In this document: piece after piece, positions 12,301 to 25,000 of the stretch
Layout of the letters: every line of letters starts with the position of its first letter
Numbering within the stretch: the first letter of the stretch is position 1
From: Ciona intestinalis
Lineage: Eukaryota; Chordata; Ascidiacea; Phlebobranchia; Cionidae
Direction: 5' to 3'
Assembly: GCF_000224145.3 (NCBI RefSeq)
Contig: NC_020166.2
Coordinates: 9,086,745 to 9,150,744 of the forward strand
Length of the DNA: 64,000 nt
Position numbers and translations under genes: made by a program
Notes under the pieces: model-generated
Database searches by the model: none
Seen by the model: the letters and a program-made list of their open reading frames with translations, nothing else
Told to the model about the DNA's origin: nothing

Positions 12301-13864
12301 CATTGGTCTAATAACAACAAGTCTTACAAATTCAATGACAAAATCACAATGGCTTATAAATCTTGGAAAAAACAGATGTTCTCAGTTTTGGCCTCGCTTT
12401 GGGCAACTATACTTGATCTGTATAATTGAAATTGTAGGCTAATCTGGGACGTGATTGCAAAAGTTTCCTCCCGCCCCATGTTTTATTACAGTATTAATCA
12501 AATCCATTTAAAAATGACAACGAAAAACAGACCACAGCAATAGCATAGAAGGATTGTACACAACAGAGCTGTCAATGTCAACTATGTACAGGGTGCTTTT
12601 GTCACGTTTTTAAGAATGACAAATGGGTTTATTTGTAATTAATTATCCAAGCAATTTTGAAACTAATCCCATTCATCAAAGTAACTGAAACATGGTGCAA
12701 AACGTGTGTTTTTTACTAATTTCCAAACAACATAGAATTCAGAGTGTCAGACTGCACTAAATATACTCAGTTTACTTCACTCTACTATGTCATGTTAACT
12801 GCAAAGCACAATGCGCCGGTATTTATGTTACAAATATATACAGGAGCAGACTACACAAGCAAGAAAACCACAAGATAATGGCAGCATCTAAATCTATCAC
12901 AGTGTGGAGGTTTTGAAAGGATGTACACATGGTAGTTACGCTCCAAGCTTTGAACAACACGTAATTGTCGTTCAAAATAAGCCGTTAAAATTACCCAGAA
13001 ATCCACACACAAAGATTATATGAAAATATTAGCAATTAACATTTAACAAATGGGAGCATAAATTAAAGATACTATTTCAATCTTAACAGGAAAGGTAGCA
13101 AAATATTTGAAACTTTCCATCATTATTATTATTATATATTAAAAATTGTTTATATAAAAACTGTTCCCAAACAGTTCTGTCCCATATTCACCCAAAGAAT
13201 ATTCATAATCATTTTATAAATTTGACTGAGTGTTAAAGTGATGAATGTTCCTTTGCCAAGGAAATACCACATAGCCTAATTCTGGAGACACCCGGACACA
13301 GTATAGCATTTCAATATGCGTGGGCTTTTTACAGCTACAATACATTACACAATATACTTGAAACTTTTAACAATATATACCTTACAAATCTCACCTTTAA
13401 GTCTTTCATCTTTTGGATATCTTGTTATAGAACTAAACACTTTATCAAGCACCGCATTACTGGAGGGTGGTCGGTTTGGTATATCAGATATGTTTAACTT
13501 TCGACCAAGGGGACGAGCAATTAATCTGCAAAGAAAATGATCATAGAAACAAAATATGTTTATCATAGGTCCACCAAATTGCAGGAAATATAGCTTTACA
13601 TTTCTGCAACATTTTCGCAGGATTCTTTACCAAGGAATTAGGAAAAAAACTTTGAAATTAGGTGGGTTTCAGCGAAAAAGAGGTTTACCTTTCAATTATA
13701 AATCGAATGATGTAAAGAACAATTGAATATGGTATCATCACCCATAAGTCAGTGGCTTGGGCGTAAGTTGCATCCTCTGTGTTTCTTAAATCTGCCCACG
13801 TTGTGTTATGAGGAAGCCAGAATCTTTCGTTCCAAAACCAAGCGAGGAAAGAAGAAGTTGCCAT
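6349..13864 (-). CDS. CERS: Ceramide synthase, CERS5/6-like with homeobox-like domain
   Basis: ER-membrane N-acyltransferase that joins fatty acyl-CoA to sphinganine. Eight coding exons: 13864-13689, 13525-13395, 11368-11263, 9999-9789, 9419-9291, 8730-8624, 8096-7937 and 6477-6349. They sum to 383 codons in one frame, giving 382 residues, close to vertebrate CERS6. The N-terminus is [18 protein letters not shown]. Exon 3 holds the end of the homeobox-like domain ([18 protein letters not shown]). Exon 5 carries the catalytic Lag1p motif [13 protein letters not shown] with both His intact. Exons 6-7 give FPFWVLNS...[14 protein letters not shown], the CERS5/6 signature. The acidic tail [15 protein letters not shown] resembles the phosphorylated tail of vertebrate enzymes. 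The start ATG has a good context (GCCATGG). A splice acceptor at 13898-13899 just upstream implies a separate 5' non-coding exon. Confidence 0.96.
6540..6660. repeat. Diverged copy of the GTGGGGTAAGA element family
   Basis: Begins TGTGGGGTAAGATGG and continues with the same TCCCATATTTCCTAA-type interior as copies at 28215, 42392 and 54320. The far inverted end is not clear here, so this copy is probably truncated or decayed. Lies in the last intron of ceramide synthase. Confidence 0.5.
8110..8545. repeat. Dispersed repeat family A (tandem copies) with a family B copy
   Basis: Family A core reads roughly GTGGGAACTTA...ATGGTTGCCA...CCCACAGTCGAG...GCTGAAG.TATTGCAGTGTGTGGATAAGCA...TTTATAT. Copies sit at 8110-8240, 8240-8350 and 8485-8545. 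A family B copy (AACTCGTAAGC...GTGTATGAAACAGAACACC) occupies about 8375-8470. They are in a ceramide synthase intron. No coding capacity or clear inverted ends are visible, so the class is unknown. Confidence 0.6.
8930..9235. repeat. Dispersed repeat family D, two to three copies
   Basis: Repeated phrase GTCTTCAGT.AGGCACACCTGAGAC...GGGATGTAGGT followed by ACCC(A)GG.TGCTACCAC and TTTATAGACACTCAATAAT. Units begin near 8930, 9050 and 9180. The same family recurs at about 27720-28020 and 28735-29000 and, in the opposite orientation, near 11030-11230, 19500-19700 and 56800-56960. Confidence 0.6.
9291..9419 (-). other. Ceramide synthase exon 5 with Lag1p catalytic motif
   Basis: This exon is too fragmented to stand out as an open frame but is clear from homology: [20 protein letters not shown], then a segment ending HDFSDVFLE. 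The adjacent His pair is the essential catalytic feature of the TLC/Lag1p domain. Acceptor TTCCAG and donor GTGAG are intact, and phase joins DIKRK to DFW and FLE to ASK. Confidence 0.93.
9999..13394. other. Ceramide synthase introns, otherwise empty
   Basis: Apart from the 106-nt exon 11368-11263, this stretch shows no protein-coding conservation. It contains A/T-rich sequence, an ATT microsatellite near 13121-13140 and a family D copy near 11030-11230. Confidence 0.55.
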
Positions 13865-13897
13865 GGCAACTATGGTAAAACAAACAAACACTAAGAC

Positions 13898-16008
13898 CTG
13901 TGTAATGAAATAATTACAATTACTTGGATATTGACCGATAATTTAGATATTAGCCGTAAGCCTGTAATAGTGTAATGGCTGATAATTTGAACATTCCATT
14001 AGTGACCTCTGGATTGGAGCAAATTTCATTGTGTATTGCCCAAGGACACATCACCCTCAACGATAGCAGCGACAAGCCTTGAACCTATTACCTCTGGACT
14101 AGGAGCAAGCCACGTGGCTAGACAATTGCAAGTATATATATGGAATATGGATATAGATAACTTTTATGCCGAGTTGTGGTGATGGTGAAAAACCTTCCTC
14201 CTATTGCCCTATACACTATCTGCTAACACCAACCACTATTTACTAACCGAAACAACTACCTTCACTAACCCTCCTACGTCCTACCCACGAAACCATAAAC
14301 TAAGTACTAATTCCTAACTACCAGTACCAACCTCTTATACTTTCCACTAACCTAATCCATAAAGTAGCAAAGATTTCTTAATGGCTAAACTTTTACATGA
14401 ATGCAATACAAATAACACTAAAAAGCAGATTTACTTTTTTAACAATATACAACAGACAAAACATGAAGGAGTAAAAAAACACACGTACCTATTTTATTTA
14501 GTATATATATCTAAGGTTATTGGGTTAAAATACACATAATTTTATGCATTGCTTCCATTTTAGTATCACATAGATATCAAACTAACCATAACCAGATATC
14601 AAAACGCGGATGTTACGCATTTTTCTTAATCGTTTTGTCGTAACATCCAGTCGGTAAACAAACTTTACGTCGTAAATTAACTTAATCGCGCGCCGGAAAA
14701 CGTTAATTTGCATACGCTTCCGTTGAAATATAAAAACCAAACTCGGAAAGCTATAGCGATATTACTGATATATGCGGCAAACGAACCCTAAGCACGCTTC
14801 TTGTGTAAACTCTGAAGATTGTAAAACATCTCGCGTCGCGCTATTGAGCATGTGGATAATGACGTAATGTTTGATACGCTTGAGTAACTAGTGGAACACC
14901 ATAATGGCGCGACATAAAGAATTCTAAAACTTTTAATCCTTTTTGAGCGATCAGCACTTTATGCATGGTTGATAACCCTTTTAAGCTCGGTGGGCATTTT
15001 TTAAACATTGTGCTGAGTGATTGCCCACAGTTTGACCATCTTTTAAATTGTTATTGCCATATCTTTAGACCAATAAAGGAGATGTTGTCTTTTTCTATTA
15101 AAAAAAACTAATAATGAGTTTTCAGCACAATGTTTTATATTTTTATACAATAAACTTATACTAAACATTTATTAACGTGTATTATACGGATTGATAGTGA
15201 CATTATATATTAATTAAAGTGTTTCATGCAGTTGTGCAAGTATGCTACACTCAATCATGCATGGGTAAAATAACATGGAACTATAGCATTGGCTATTATA
15301 GCGATATATGCGAAAACACAAAGTATTTATTATACTATCTGGAAATAAATTCATTGATATAATGAAAAAATGTCAGTTTGATGGGTGACGGTTATATGAT
15401 ATATGATCTATGTCGATTTATAATTCATGTATCACAGAGTAACAAGCAATGCAGCAACTTTAAAACTCATTGAAGTGAAGTATATCCGGTAAAGTGAAAC
15501 AAACCTTACTAATAGTGCATATTATACATGTTGCAATAAAAAAGTACAAGAAAATTTCATTAAAATGAATTAAAACTAAGGAAGTGCATAACTTATAATC
15601 ATTTTTCAATAAAAAGGCTCATGTGATAAACAGTATATTGGGGTTAAACACCTAAAACAAATTTTGCACAAATTTTGTAAACACGGTATTGTGGTAATTT
15701 CTGTTGCAGCCAATTTTAATGTAAAAACAGAATTAATTGCATTTGTGAAAGCAATACCTTGATTAAATCAGATATTTCATAACTGTAAGTTAATTCAAGG
15801 TAAGTGGAAATTTAATTGCCATCTAGGTTTAAAGGGTTCTGCAACTAGAATGCCATTTTACCAAACTTACAAAAAGTGTTGTGGTTTTCAAGTGGAACCT
15901 AATGTTACAGACATTGTAATGCTACACACTAGTTTTGCTATAAGACAATAAAGGTAATGCTGCATTTATGTTTCACCATAAACCAGATATGCAGCACTGA
16001 TTTAACAG
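13898..16008. promoter_or_regulatory. Intergenic region with probable ceramide synthase promoter near 14.6-14.9 kb
   Basis: Lies between the 5' end of ceramide synthase and the 3' end of TEP1 (both minus). Around 14600-14900 the sequence becomes CpG-richer (CGCGCGCCGGAAAACG, an ETS-like CCGGAA core, then ATTTGCAT, the octamer motif), unlike the AT-rich surroundings. Because coding exon 1 is preceded by a splice acceptor, a non-coding first exon and promoter are expected upstream, and this is the best candidate. A family E repeat lies at about 13990-14130. The rest is unremarkable. Confidence 0.3.
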
Positions 16009-19000
16009 TTAAAGGGAGTTTTCAAAAACCCTGAGTACATGAACGCTCCCCCTGATATCTGCTGCTAATATTTTTAACTGAGATCCAAATAACATCAGAT
16101 GACATCTAGTCACTGCACTTGGAGTGGTGAATTCCCCGACCTGAGAATAAAATAATAAATGTAAAATACTATGATTTTTTGGTTTGGACATTTATATCTT
16201 TGTGGGTGGGAAATTAAGTGACTTATTTATGGTTGCCATTCCTATGACTGTAGTCGAGTTACTGAAGCCGTGAAGCTATTGCAGTGTGTGGATAAGCAGA
16301 CATGACTTCTGGTTGTTTGGATCATTTTTATATTGTGTCATGAACATATAATACTTCACCTGGTCAAATGGGGATTTTTTCCATAACTTGATTTTTCTGT
16401 CCAATGATGATGTAATAATGATGTCATTATGATGTAATACTGATGTTACTTTTCCATTATGAACCTGTGTGACATCATAAACAATTTATTTTACATTTAA
16501 CTTTAAATCTATGTTTATTAAGTTTGGCACTTGTGTGGTTAAGATACATCACAGAAGATTTACACGTGTGGTTAAGATACATCACAGAAGAAAACAATAT
16601 GAAAGTTTTGCATTAAAAAAAATAATTTTTAAACAAAATCTAACCTTTCTCTTTTCCCTGGATGGATAGAAATGAATCCAACCCTCCACATCTCCATATA
16701 TAATATTCCCATCACTGATATCACACGTGCAACTCACTGTGTGGAACTTATCTGCATTTGTTGGAATATCTGTATAAAACAATAAAAATAATTCCATAAA
16801 AATAAACAAATTATAATTTCATCATTAGCATGTGTGAGTGATTGTCGTTTGCTGTTAATTCTCATCTCTTCATTATGTTGATTAAATAGGAACTATTTTT
16901 TGTAAGTGCTAAATTAGAAGTTCTGTTATTTAAATTATAAGGAATATTATTATTAACAAACCTTTGTAATTGTTTGTATCCAAAAGTAAAGAGAATTGAA
17001 CTGGAAGGTCACTTTTTTTGCTGTAAAAGTAAAGAAATTAAAGGTATTTAATGTGCAGTATTTTAAAAGCAGTTATAAATGTAAAGTACTGACATTTGTA
17101 CCAACTTAACAAAAGAGTATTGCAATAAACTTAACATACTTAAACAAATAAACTGCTGCTACCAGATACATCGTAAAAGTAATTAAATGCTGTGGCAAAA
17201 GTTTCAATATAATATGACTAAGTTGACATGAACAGGATGCCAAAACAGTGGTAAAAATAACAAATTTAACTTTGTATCTTTAAAAGTTACATTTAACTGA
17301 AAAAAAATACAAAGTTTTGTGGAATGTTTTTTAATAGAATTATACAAATAAATCAAAACCTTGTAATTGTCACATAGTTCATTTGATTGATGTCAAGTAA
17401 GTGAACAACTCCTCTTAGATCAGATACAAGGTAGCTTCCTTCTTCTTTCTTCATGAATACATTGATTGGAGATTGGAAAGAAGTTGCTTTAAGTAATCTG
17501 AAAACATTTCACACACTATAGTAGAGGTGCTAACGATGTGCAGTGGATAAATGTAACTTGTTTTATTCTCATGTATTGAGGTAACACTAAACAGTATAAC
17601 ACTAGTGTTCTGTTTCACCCACCTCATGCTCGCTTTTAAGTGTCTTGGCCACGGAAACATATACCAAAATGGTGGAAACAACCCATAAAACAATGGCAGA
17701 AACAAGCCTTAAACCCGGAATTGGAAGAAGGTGTTCTAACCACTAAGCCAGAGCGCTACCCAGTTATTAAAAATCAAACTCTACATACAAAACAAACATC
17801 CACTCCTATTGTATCTCACCTCATCTCATTTCTTCTACCTGCCTTCCAGACTTTAACAAACTGGTCAAAACTAGTCGTAACCAGTATAAAGTCGCTTTTA
17901 TTTTCAAACTCCAACATTTCAATGAAGTTGATTTTCTTTTTATGCGCCTGTGATGTATAAGAATGCATGGACTATTTTTATTTCTCTTTGGTCAAGATAA
18001 CAAAGATTAAAAAAGCCATTGTTATAACAAACTTACGGCTAAAAGAGAAATACATAACTTATTTAATATAAAAGCGATTTTTGCACTCTACAAACAATTT
18101 ATTACAATGCATTATAATCCAATTTTTTTAATGTAGCAATAAGGACGTATGTAATCCTTTTATTTAAATTTGCATAGTTTTATTTAAAACGGTGTTTAAA
18201 TTTATTTCATATTTTTTAACGTTTTTCACTTTAAAACTTTTATTTTAATTCACCCGCACCCTCACCTGCAAACAATACTGAAGTGATGCCTCCCCATCTA
18301 CCCCCATCACCCATACTTTCAACCAGCCATTCATACAACCAGTGATAACAAGGTTGTAACTTGTTGTTAGTGAGGTTATCTCTGCATCATGGCTGGAATA
18401 GAAGATAATTGGTTTTATGAGGTTTATTATGTAAGGGATTTTCAGTAAGGGGTGCTATCATTTAGACCCCACTGAAAGAGCTTATAAATTTTCTATATTC
18501 TAAAAGATTAGGTTCCTGCAGTAAGACACCACTGCCCTGCATTAACCTTTTTAATTTTACACAACATTGATTTATACATAACCCTTATTTGCAAAGATGG
18601 GCTAACATACTGACATGGTAGATAACATCTACATAATAATCACCTTATCCCAGCCACCCCCCCACTATCACCATCTAGCATTGTAACATCCCAACACTTA
18701 ACGCTTCCATCCAATGAACAAGATACAAGGGTTGTATCTGATGTGGCAACCTGGTTGATTGACGCTGTGTGTCCGAATAGTGACAATTTTTCTTCACCCT
18801 GCAAAAAATAAACGATAAAAATTAAATATTATATTCAGAGTCTTAATTGTTAATTTATAAATCTTTCAAATATAGCAAATAAAAATCCATTATTAGTTAA
18901 AAACTACAAAAATGTCTGCATTTATCCTGAAACTCACCACCAGTGGGTGCCAGAGATGAGCCAGTCCATCATCATGAGCCGTAACCACGGTAACAACGTC

Positions 19001-22000
19001 TACTTCCATGCCATTGGTTGTCTTCTTTGTTGCTCCCGGCAACTTACTTTTGTGCTTGTCGTCCCATTCGTCAATATCAACTTGAACCGACCAATCAGGT
19101 TGATTCGTTTCATCGTTGGTTGCTACATGTAATAACATCATTATGAACTTTGTTTGGTTTGCTTGTGACAAAACAAAGTTTAGGTTATGGTTACCAAATT
19201 TAGCAGGCCATGTTATAACTCAACAAAGAGCATGAGGTGTATGAATACACCATGTAAGTCTGATGTATAAGAAGACACCCATGTTATAACTCGGCAATAA
19301 GCATGAGGTTTATGTTAAAACAAACACAAACCTTTAAAATCCAAAGTTTCTTCTTGCTCTACTTGTTGTTGTTGTTTAGTTGTTACAATTAGATCACATG
19401 CGTTCACTCTCACAGTTGAACTGTTGTTCATTGTAGTTATGGCAACACCATGGTGTGACCATAACTTCACTTCACCATCTGTGAAATGTATTTCATTGAA
19501 ACACTCATGTAGGAGGTTTTCTTTATTCTATATGGGTGCGGTCTTTAGGTGTGGCAGACTATTTGACCTGGGATTTATGCCAGAGTTATCTTATCACCCT
19601 AACATTGTATATACACATTCTATTCTATATGGGTGAGGTCCTACAGCTTGCCACATGTTGGAGCTGAGATTTAGGATGATTTGGGCCATTGTCTTGAAGA
19701 CCATGTGTTCTCTTTAGTCATAACTGGGTTTGTGTAATATCTGTTAAGTATCTTGCCCATAAACACATACGCCCATCTGTGTCGAGCATTGAACCTGGGT
19801 ATCCTTTACAAACTTGTTTTTTTTACTTTGATGAAACTATAGAACAGTTTGTTTATATGAATGAATGTAACTTGGTTTATCCTCGCATGGCCAGAAATTG
19901 CGTCCTTAAAACCATCTCTGCCATAAGACCTCACTTATATAGTATAGCATATCTCTAACATGTTACACACAGTATTTCATACCTGCTGCAGTAGATACAA
20001 TGCAACCATATGAATAAGCCACTGAAGTAACACATGTTGTATGTCCCTTCATATGAAATAAACATTTTTCATTCAACCAAATCTTCAAAGTAAAATCATT
20101 CGATCCAGTAACCTGTAAATATCATCATGTTGTTGTGTTTGCATGTTTAACTTAAATGATTGGATGTAAGTCATCCTATAAAAACACTTTATAGGTGTAA
20201 TATGCGAGTTCAATTTTGTATAAATTGTCGCCGCTTGCGAGCCAGCACATGTAACTTTGTGAATGATGAAATTTTAGATTATTTTTGGTTGACAATTTAA
20301 GCAATCTATTAGTAAGCACTGGTTTGGAGCAACTATCATTTAGGATCTTGTTTAAGACACACAGGCCTACAATATGGCAACATTGAGCATTTACCCGATA
20401 TCTAATGGTTGTGAACGCTTCACATGAAAAATGATCAGATGATGTATTCCATGAAATGATAACTCACCAAGTGATCAGATGATGTATTCCATGAACAACA
20501 TGTTATCCAATCTTGATGAGCGTCCTGATTCTTAAGTCGCGGTTCAATAGACTTGTCATGGGGGTTCCCCTGAGGTGGTACCATCCAGTAGATGAGCGAT
20601 CTATCTTTTCCACCTTTGAATGTATTTGTTTGTAAACTAAATGCACATTTTGTGTAATGTGAAAGTGCACTGTATATTCTTTACAATATAACAAGCAAAA
20701 AAAGTAAGAACATTGAGTTTTGTAAATTATTATGTGTTGTCAGCTACACAATAATTCTAAAAAAGTTTTTATTTCAAAAATTCTCCTAAATTCTAAATAT
20801 TTTGTTCTAAAAATTCCCCCAAAACAATCACTCTTAAAGTTACATACGTGATAACTCGTAAGCGGGATGAGGTGTATGAAACAGAACACCCGTGTTATAA
20901 TGTCTGTTACTGCCTTAAATATTGAGCACAAATAAGTTACAATCATTTAATATTTCAACAAACCAACTCACAAGATACAAGTTGAGTTCCATCTTGATTG
21001 AAATCCACACACAGTGGTGCCGCAACATGTGAATGTAGAATATATGTAGGCGACACCACCCCACCCTTAACCACACCATTAACCCACCATAACATGATGG
21101 TAACATCTTGTGAAGATGATGCAATCCATGTGTCAGAGGTTGACACTGATAACACTTCATCTGCAAGAAAAAAATGATACACAATGAATTATATATTTAT
21201 AAACTTTAATTTTTATTACTTATAAGTTTTTTATGTAAGTTTTAGTCATTTTTGCTCACATTATTTTTTTATAAACTATTTATTTCTTTATAAATCTTTT
21301 TTATACATTTCCTTTTTTCCACATAAAATACATTCTTTCCATTTTTTACTTATATTTCAATAAAATTTATCGTTTTGCTTGTTTAACAACTACCAAGAAA
21401 TACATTTTACAGCACAAAACAAAAGTTTTACACAACCCATTTACCTGTATGTCCATTGCAGGTGGCCACCAATGTTTCACTTTGAATGGAAAATACTTTT
21501 AATGTTGAATCCACAGAACCAGTGACCACAAGTTTGCCATGTTTGCTCCCAATCCATGACACACACCTAGAATAATGGGACCATGGCTCAATATTAATTT
21601 GGTATTATTTTTTACTAGAACATTTGTAGACATATGCATTCTTGGGCAAGATACATAACAGTAGTTGCTTTAACCCAGTGGTAACTAATGAGCTGTACTT
21701 GTAGCAGCCTGGGTGTTGAGTTAATGAGGCAACTCTGGCTTAAACCTCAGGTCGCATGGTGTGCCTGTCTATGTTGTCACCAATACAAAAAAAAAGGAAA
21801 TACCAATAACTGGAATCACATTGTCTTAGTTACATCATGCATATCAGTTCAAACTCTGCAAAACATAGAAATCTTACGTCACAGGTCCCTTGTGCAGTGA
21901 TGCATGACTGACCAGTTTTCCGAGTCCAGCGTTAAACACGGCAACCTGGTTGTCGTGGTATCCGACAGCAACCATTGTTTTGTCACAATTGAATCGACAG

Positions 22001-25000
22001 GACAATGCATTTCCTAAGTGCTGGAAAATTTGTAGGATTAAAAACGTAGTAACCCAAGCAAAAGAGTTTAGAAACAAAAGATAAAAAATATGTGGAGAAA
22101 TATATATATAATGGGTTATAGCCCTATATCCCAGGTCTTGTGTGTGTCTCACTGAAGACCACACCTTTATAAAAAAACAATCCGAAATAAAATACCTTGA
22201 GGTGCAGTCACTTATTGCATGAATACAATGATAATATTAACAATATTCAAAATTCTTAATCAACATTCCTTACCTCATGGTTTGTGAATGAATTAACTTT
22301 CACACCAAGGTTTCCCGACCAAAGTTTTAAAATTCCTTCAGATTGTGCACCCCGTGTTCCACCACTTGCTGCCAGTAGAGAGTTCCCAGGTAAATAAGAG
22401 AGAGATCTGTAAAACAAAGTTGGTATTGTTAAGTTAACATATGTTTGTAACCCAGTAGAAGGCTACAGTTTATGTAAGCTGAAATTTTAGGTTGTTACTT
22501 CAACATAACCTGTTTGTTTAGAAATATCATCCACTTTTTTATGTTGGTGTGTTTCTACAGAACGCATGACATGGGATCTGAGATTTAGGCCAGAGTTGGC
22601 TCATTACTCTGCCATCCAGGGTTCCATAACCCATTAGTGACCACTGGATTAAAACCAAGTCTGATATTTTTGTCCTGCCCATTTACTCAAGGACACTTAA
22701 CCTCCCAACAAAAAAATCTATTTCCAATATTACATTTAGTCCGGTAGCAACAGAAGATCATTTATAGGTTTTATAGTTTAGCTTACCTGTAGACACTACC
22801 CTGGTTGCCCCCGAATGTACCAACTATAGAACCAGTTGAAGCCGACCATACGTTGATGCCATCTTTGTGCAATGCAGTTGACATTAAGTAAGTTCCACAT
22901 GGTGAATATACCAATGATGTTACCTGTTGTACATGTAATGATTCCTCAGTGTGAATTTAACTTTGAAATAGTTTAAAAAGTAAAAATCGGATACGTTCTA
23001 TATTATAAATGAATTGACTTATTTATTCTCGTGTGGCAGGAAAACGACAGACGTTATAACACTGGTGTTCTGTTTCATACACCTCGTGCTGCTTACGAGT
23101 TACCACGCATGTAACTTTGTGGGTGATATTTTGGGAGGATCTTATTTTGTTGTAACACGGCCCATGGGTGTTAATGAATATGTTTTGGGGTTTTATTATA
23201 TGGCCATAATCTAATGGGTTATAACAGTTGTTTTTCAGTATCTTGGCCAAAGACACATCTGCCTAAAATGATAGCAGCATCAAGCCTGAACCTGTAGTTT
23301 CTGGGTTAGTGTCAATCGGGATAACCCCATTGCCTTGCCAGGTTATACATTTCACTTCAAGCCAGTGATGACCAATAAAACACCAAGCCATTACAAAACA
23401 TACCGATGCCTTTGAACCTCTCAACACTGCCACTCTCTTCCAAGAAGTAAGATCCCAGATCCTGATGCTTGCATCCCATAACCCGATCGCTACTTTCCGC
23501 ATCACTGGGTGAAGTGCCGAACAATTCGGGACGAAATCATTCGTGTGAATCGATTTTATGACGTCCCGCTTGACTGGTTTTGACGTCCGCTTTAAATTTG
23601 AGGCCAGCTGCCACACAGAGAAGCTACGATCATATGATGTGGATATTAAGGTTGATGTTGGGGGGTTGGAGGTGATAGATGATATTTCGTGATGATGATG
23701 CCTTAATTCGTTCACCATGAACCCACCTGGAAATGAGTATAATGAACATGATCTATCACAAAAATACCATATCATGATTCAAAGATTTTCATATGAATGT
23801 CTTGTTGAAACTTTTTTTACAAATTATTTTGTTCATATGTTATGAATACCACCTATCGTGAATACATGATATCATGAGTTTCACCTAACATGTCAATTTT
23901 CATATGAATAACTGATTGAAAATTATCACAACTATTAATATATTGTGCCAACTCTGGCTTAAATCTTATTCTAAAAAAAACTTTTTCCTTTGCAAAGATA
24001 ATTTGATAACTAAGTAAAAAAAATCATATAAGTGTTTTATAAAATAAATGAATATTCAAAACAATCCTCACCTTTCACATCCCATATGATAAGACCGCCA
24101 TCTTTGTGCCCAGATGCAAGAAACTGATCATTAATGAAGGTGAGGCAAGTGACAAGGCTGCCATAAGGAAGATGTTGATGTTTTGTTCCATCGTTGATGT
24201 TGTAAACACCTGTGTCACCTGATGTTGTTCCACATGCAAGGAGTTGCCCACTGTAAATTGAATGGATTAAATGAACGTCAGTTGTTTATCCTTGTTTGAT
24301 GCAGTTACGACAGCCAAAAAAAAAAATGTTGCTCCCACACGAGCTTCCCACTGAAAGTTGCAATATGTTTATAAACCAGTACTCACTAGTGGGTTGTCCA
24401 ATTATAAACCATTGCGACAACTCAATAGTTGCAAAGTGATAACTCATAAGCACACATAGATAAAAAAAGCTTTAAAATATATTATCTGATGCGTATGGCC
24501 TCCAATAAACCTATGATATTTTGGCTTTAACAACAAAGAGTTTTTGTAATTTTTGGCTCATTGTTGATAAACCTGGATCTGCAGGTGTTAATAAAAATAG
24601 GGACAAGCTCTCTAAAACTGTTAATTTGGCCTTATGTTATGCATGATTAATTCTCAAGTTAAAGTGTGCACCGCATGTATGCTTTAATGCAGGCTGTGCA
24701 GTTTGAAACTGTATAACTTAAGAATTGTGATACAGACCAGCAATTTTTTAAGTGGCAGTTACAACACCTTTGATAAGGTTTAGTTGGAACAATTTATAAT
24801 ATTAAAAATAAATAACAATATAACTATTAAAATGATTAAACGAATTGGTACAAAAGAAAAAATATATATTGAAATTAAATATTTATATATAATGTAGAAA
24901 ATAAGAAATGACAAACTTTGTAGAAATGGCTGCAAAGGTTGGGTGATTGTTGCTGAAATCATTGAATGTTTTGTAACAATGGCTTCTGTTTTGCTTCATT

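Larger units (their letters stand above)
16009..24250 (-). other. TEP1 exons 31-48: WD40 repeat array
   Basis: Exons at 24250-24072, 23726-23404, 22923-22787, 22406-22274, 22020-21878, 21566-21445, 21160-20972, 20613-20468, 20112-19983, 19478-19332, 19122-18938, 18798-18644, 18392-18266, 17947-17839, 17497-17360, 17020-16962, 16769-16645 and 16140-16009. Most encode about one blade each, with typical endings such as DGGLIIWDVK, YDRSFSVWQL, DASIRIWDL, DFTLKIWL, DGSVKCWDV and FDQFVKVWKAG. There are likely more than a dozen blades, consistent with two propellers. Exon 20613-20468 has a weak acceptor (CATTCAAAG), so its start is least certain. Confidence 0.9.
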
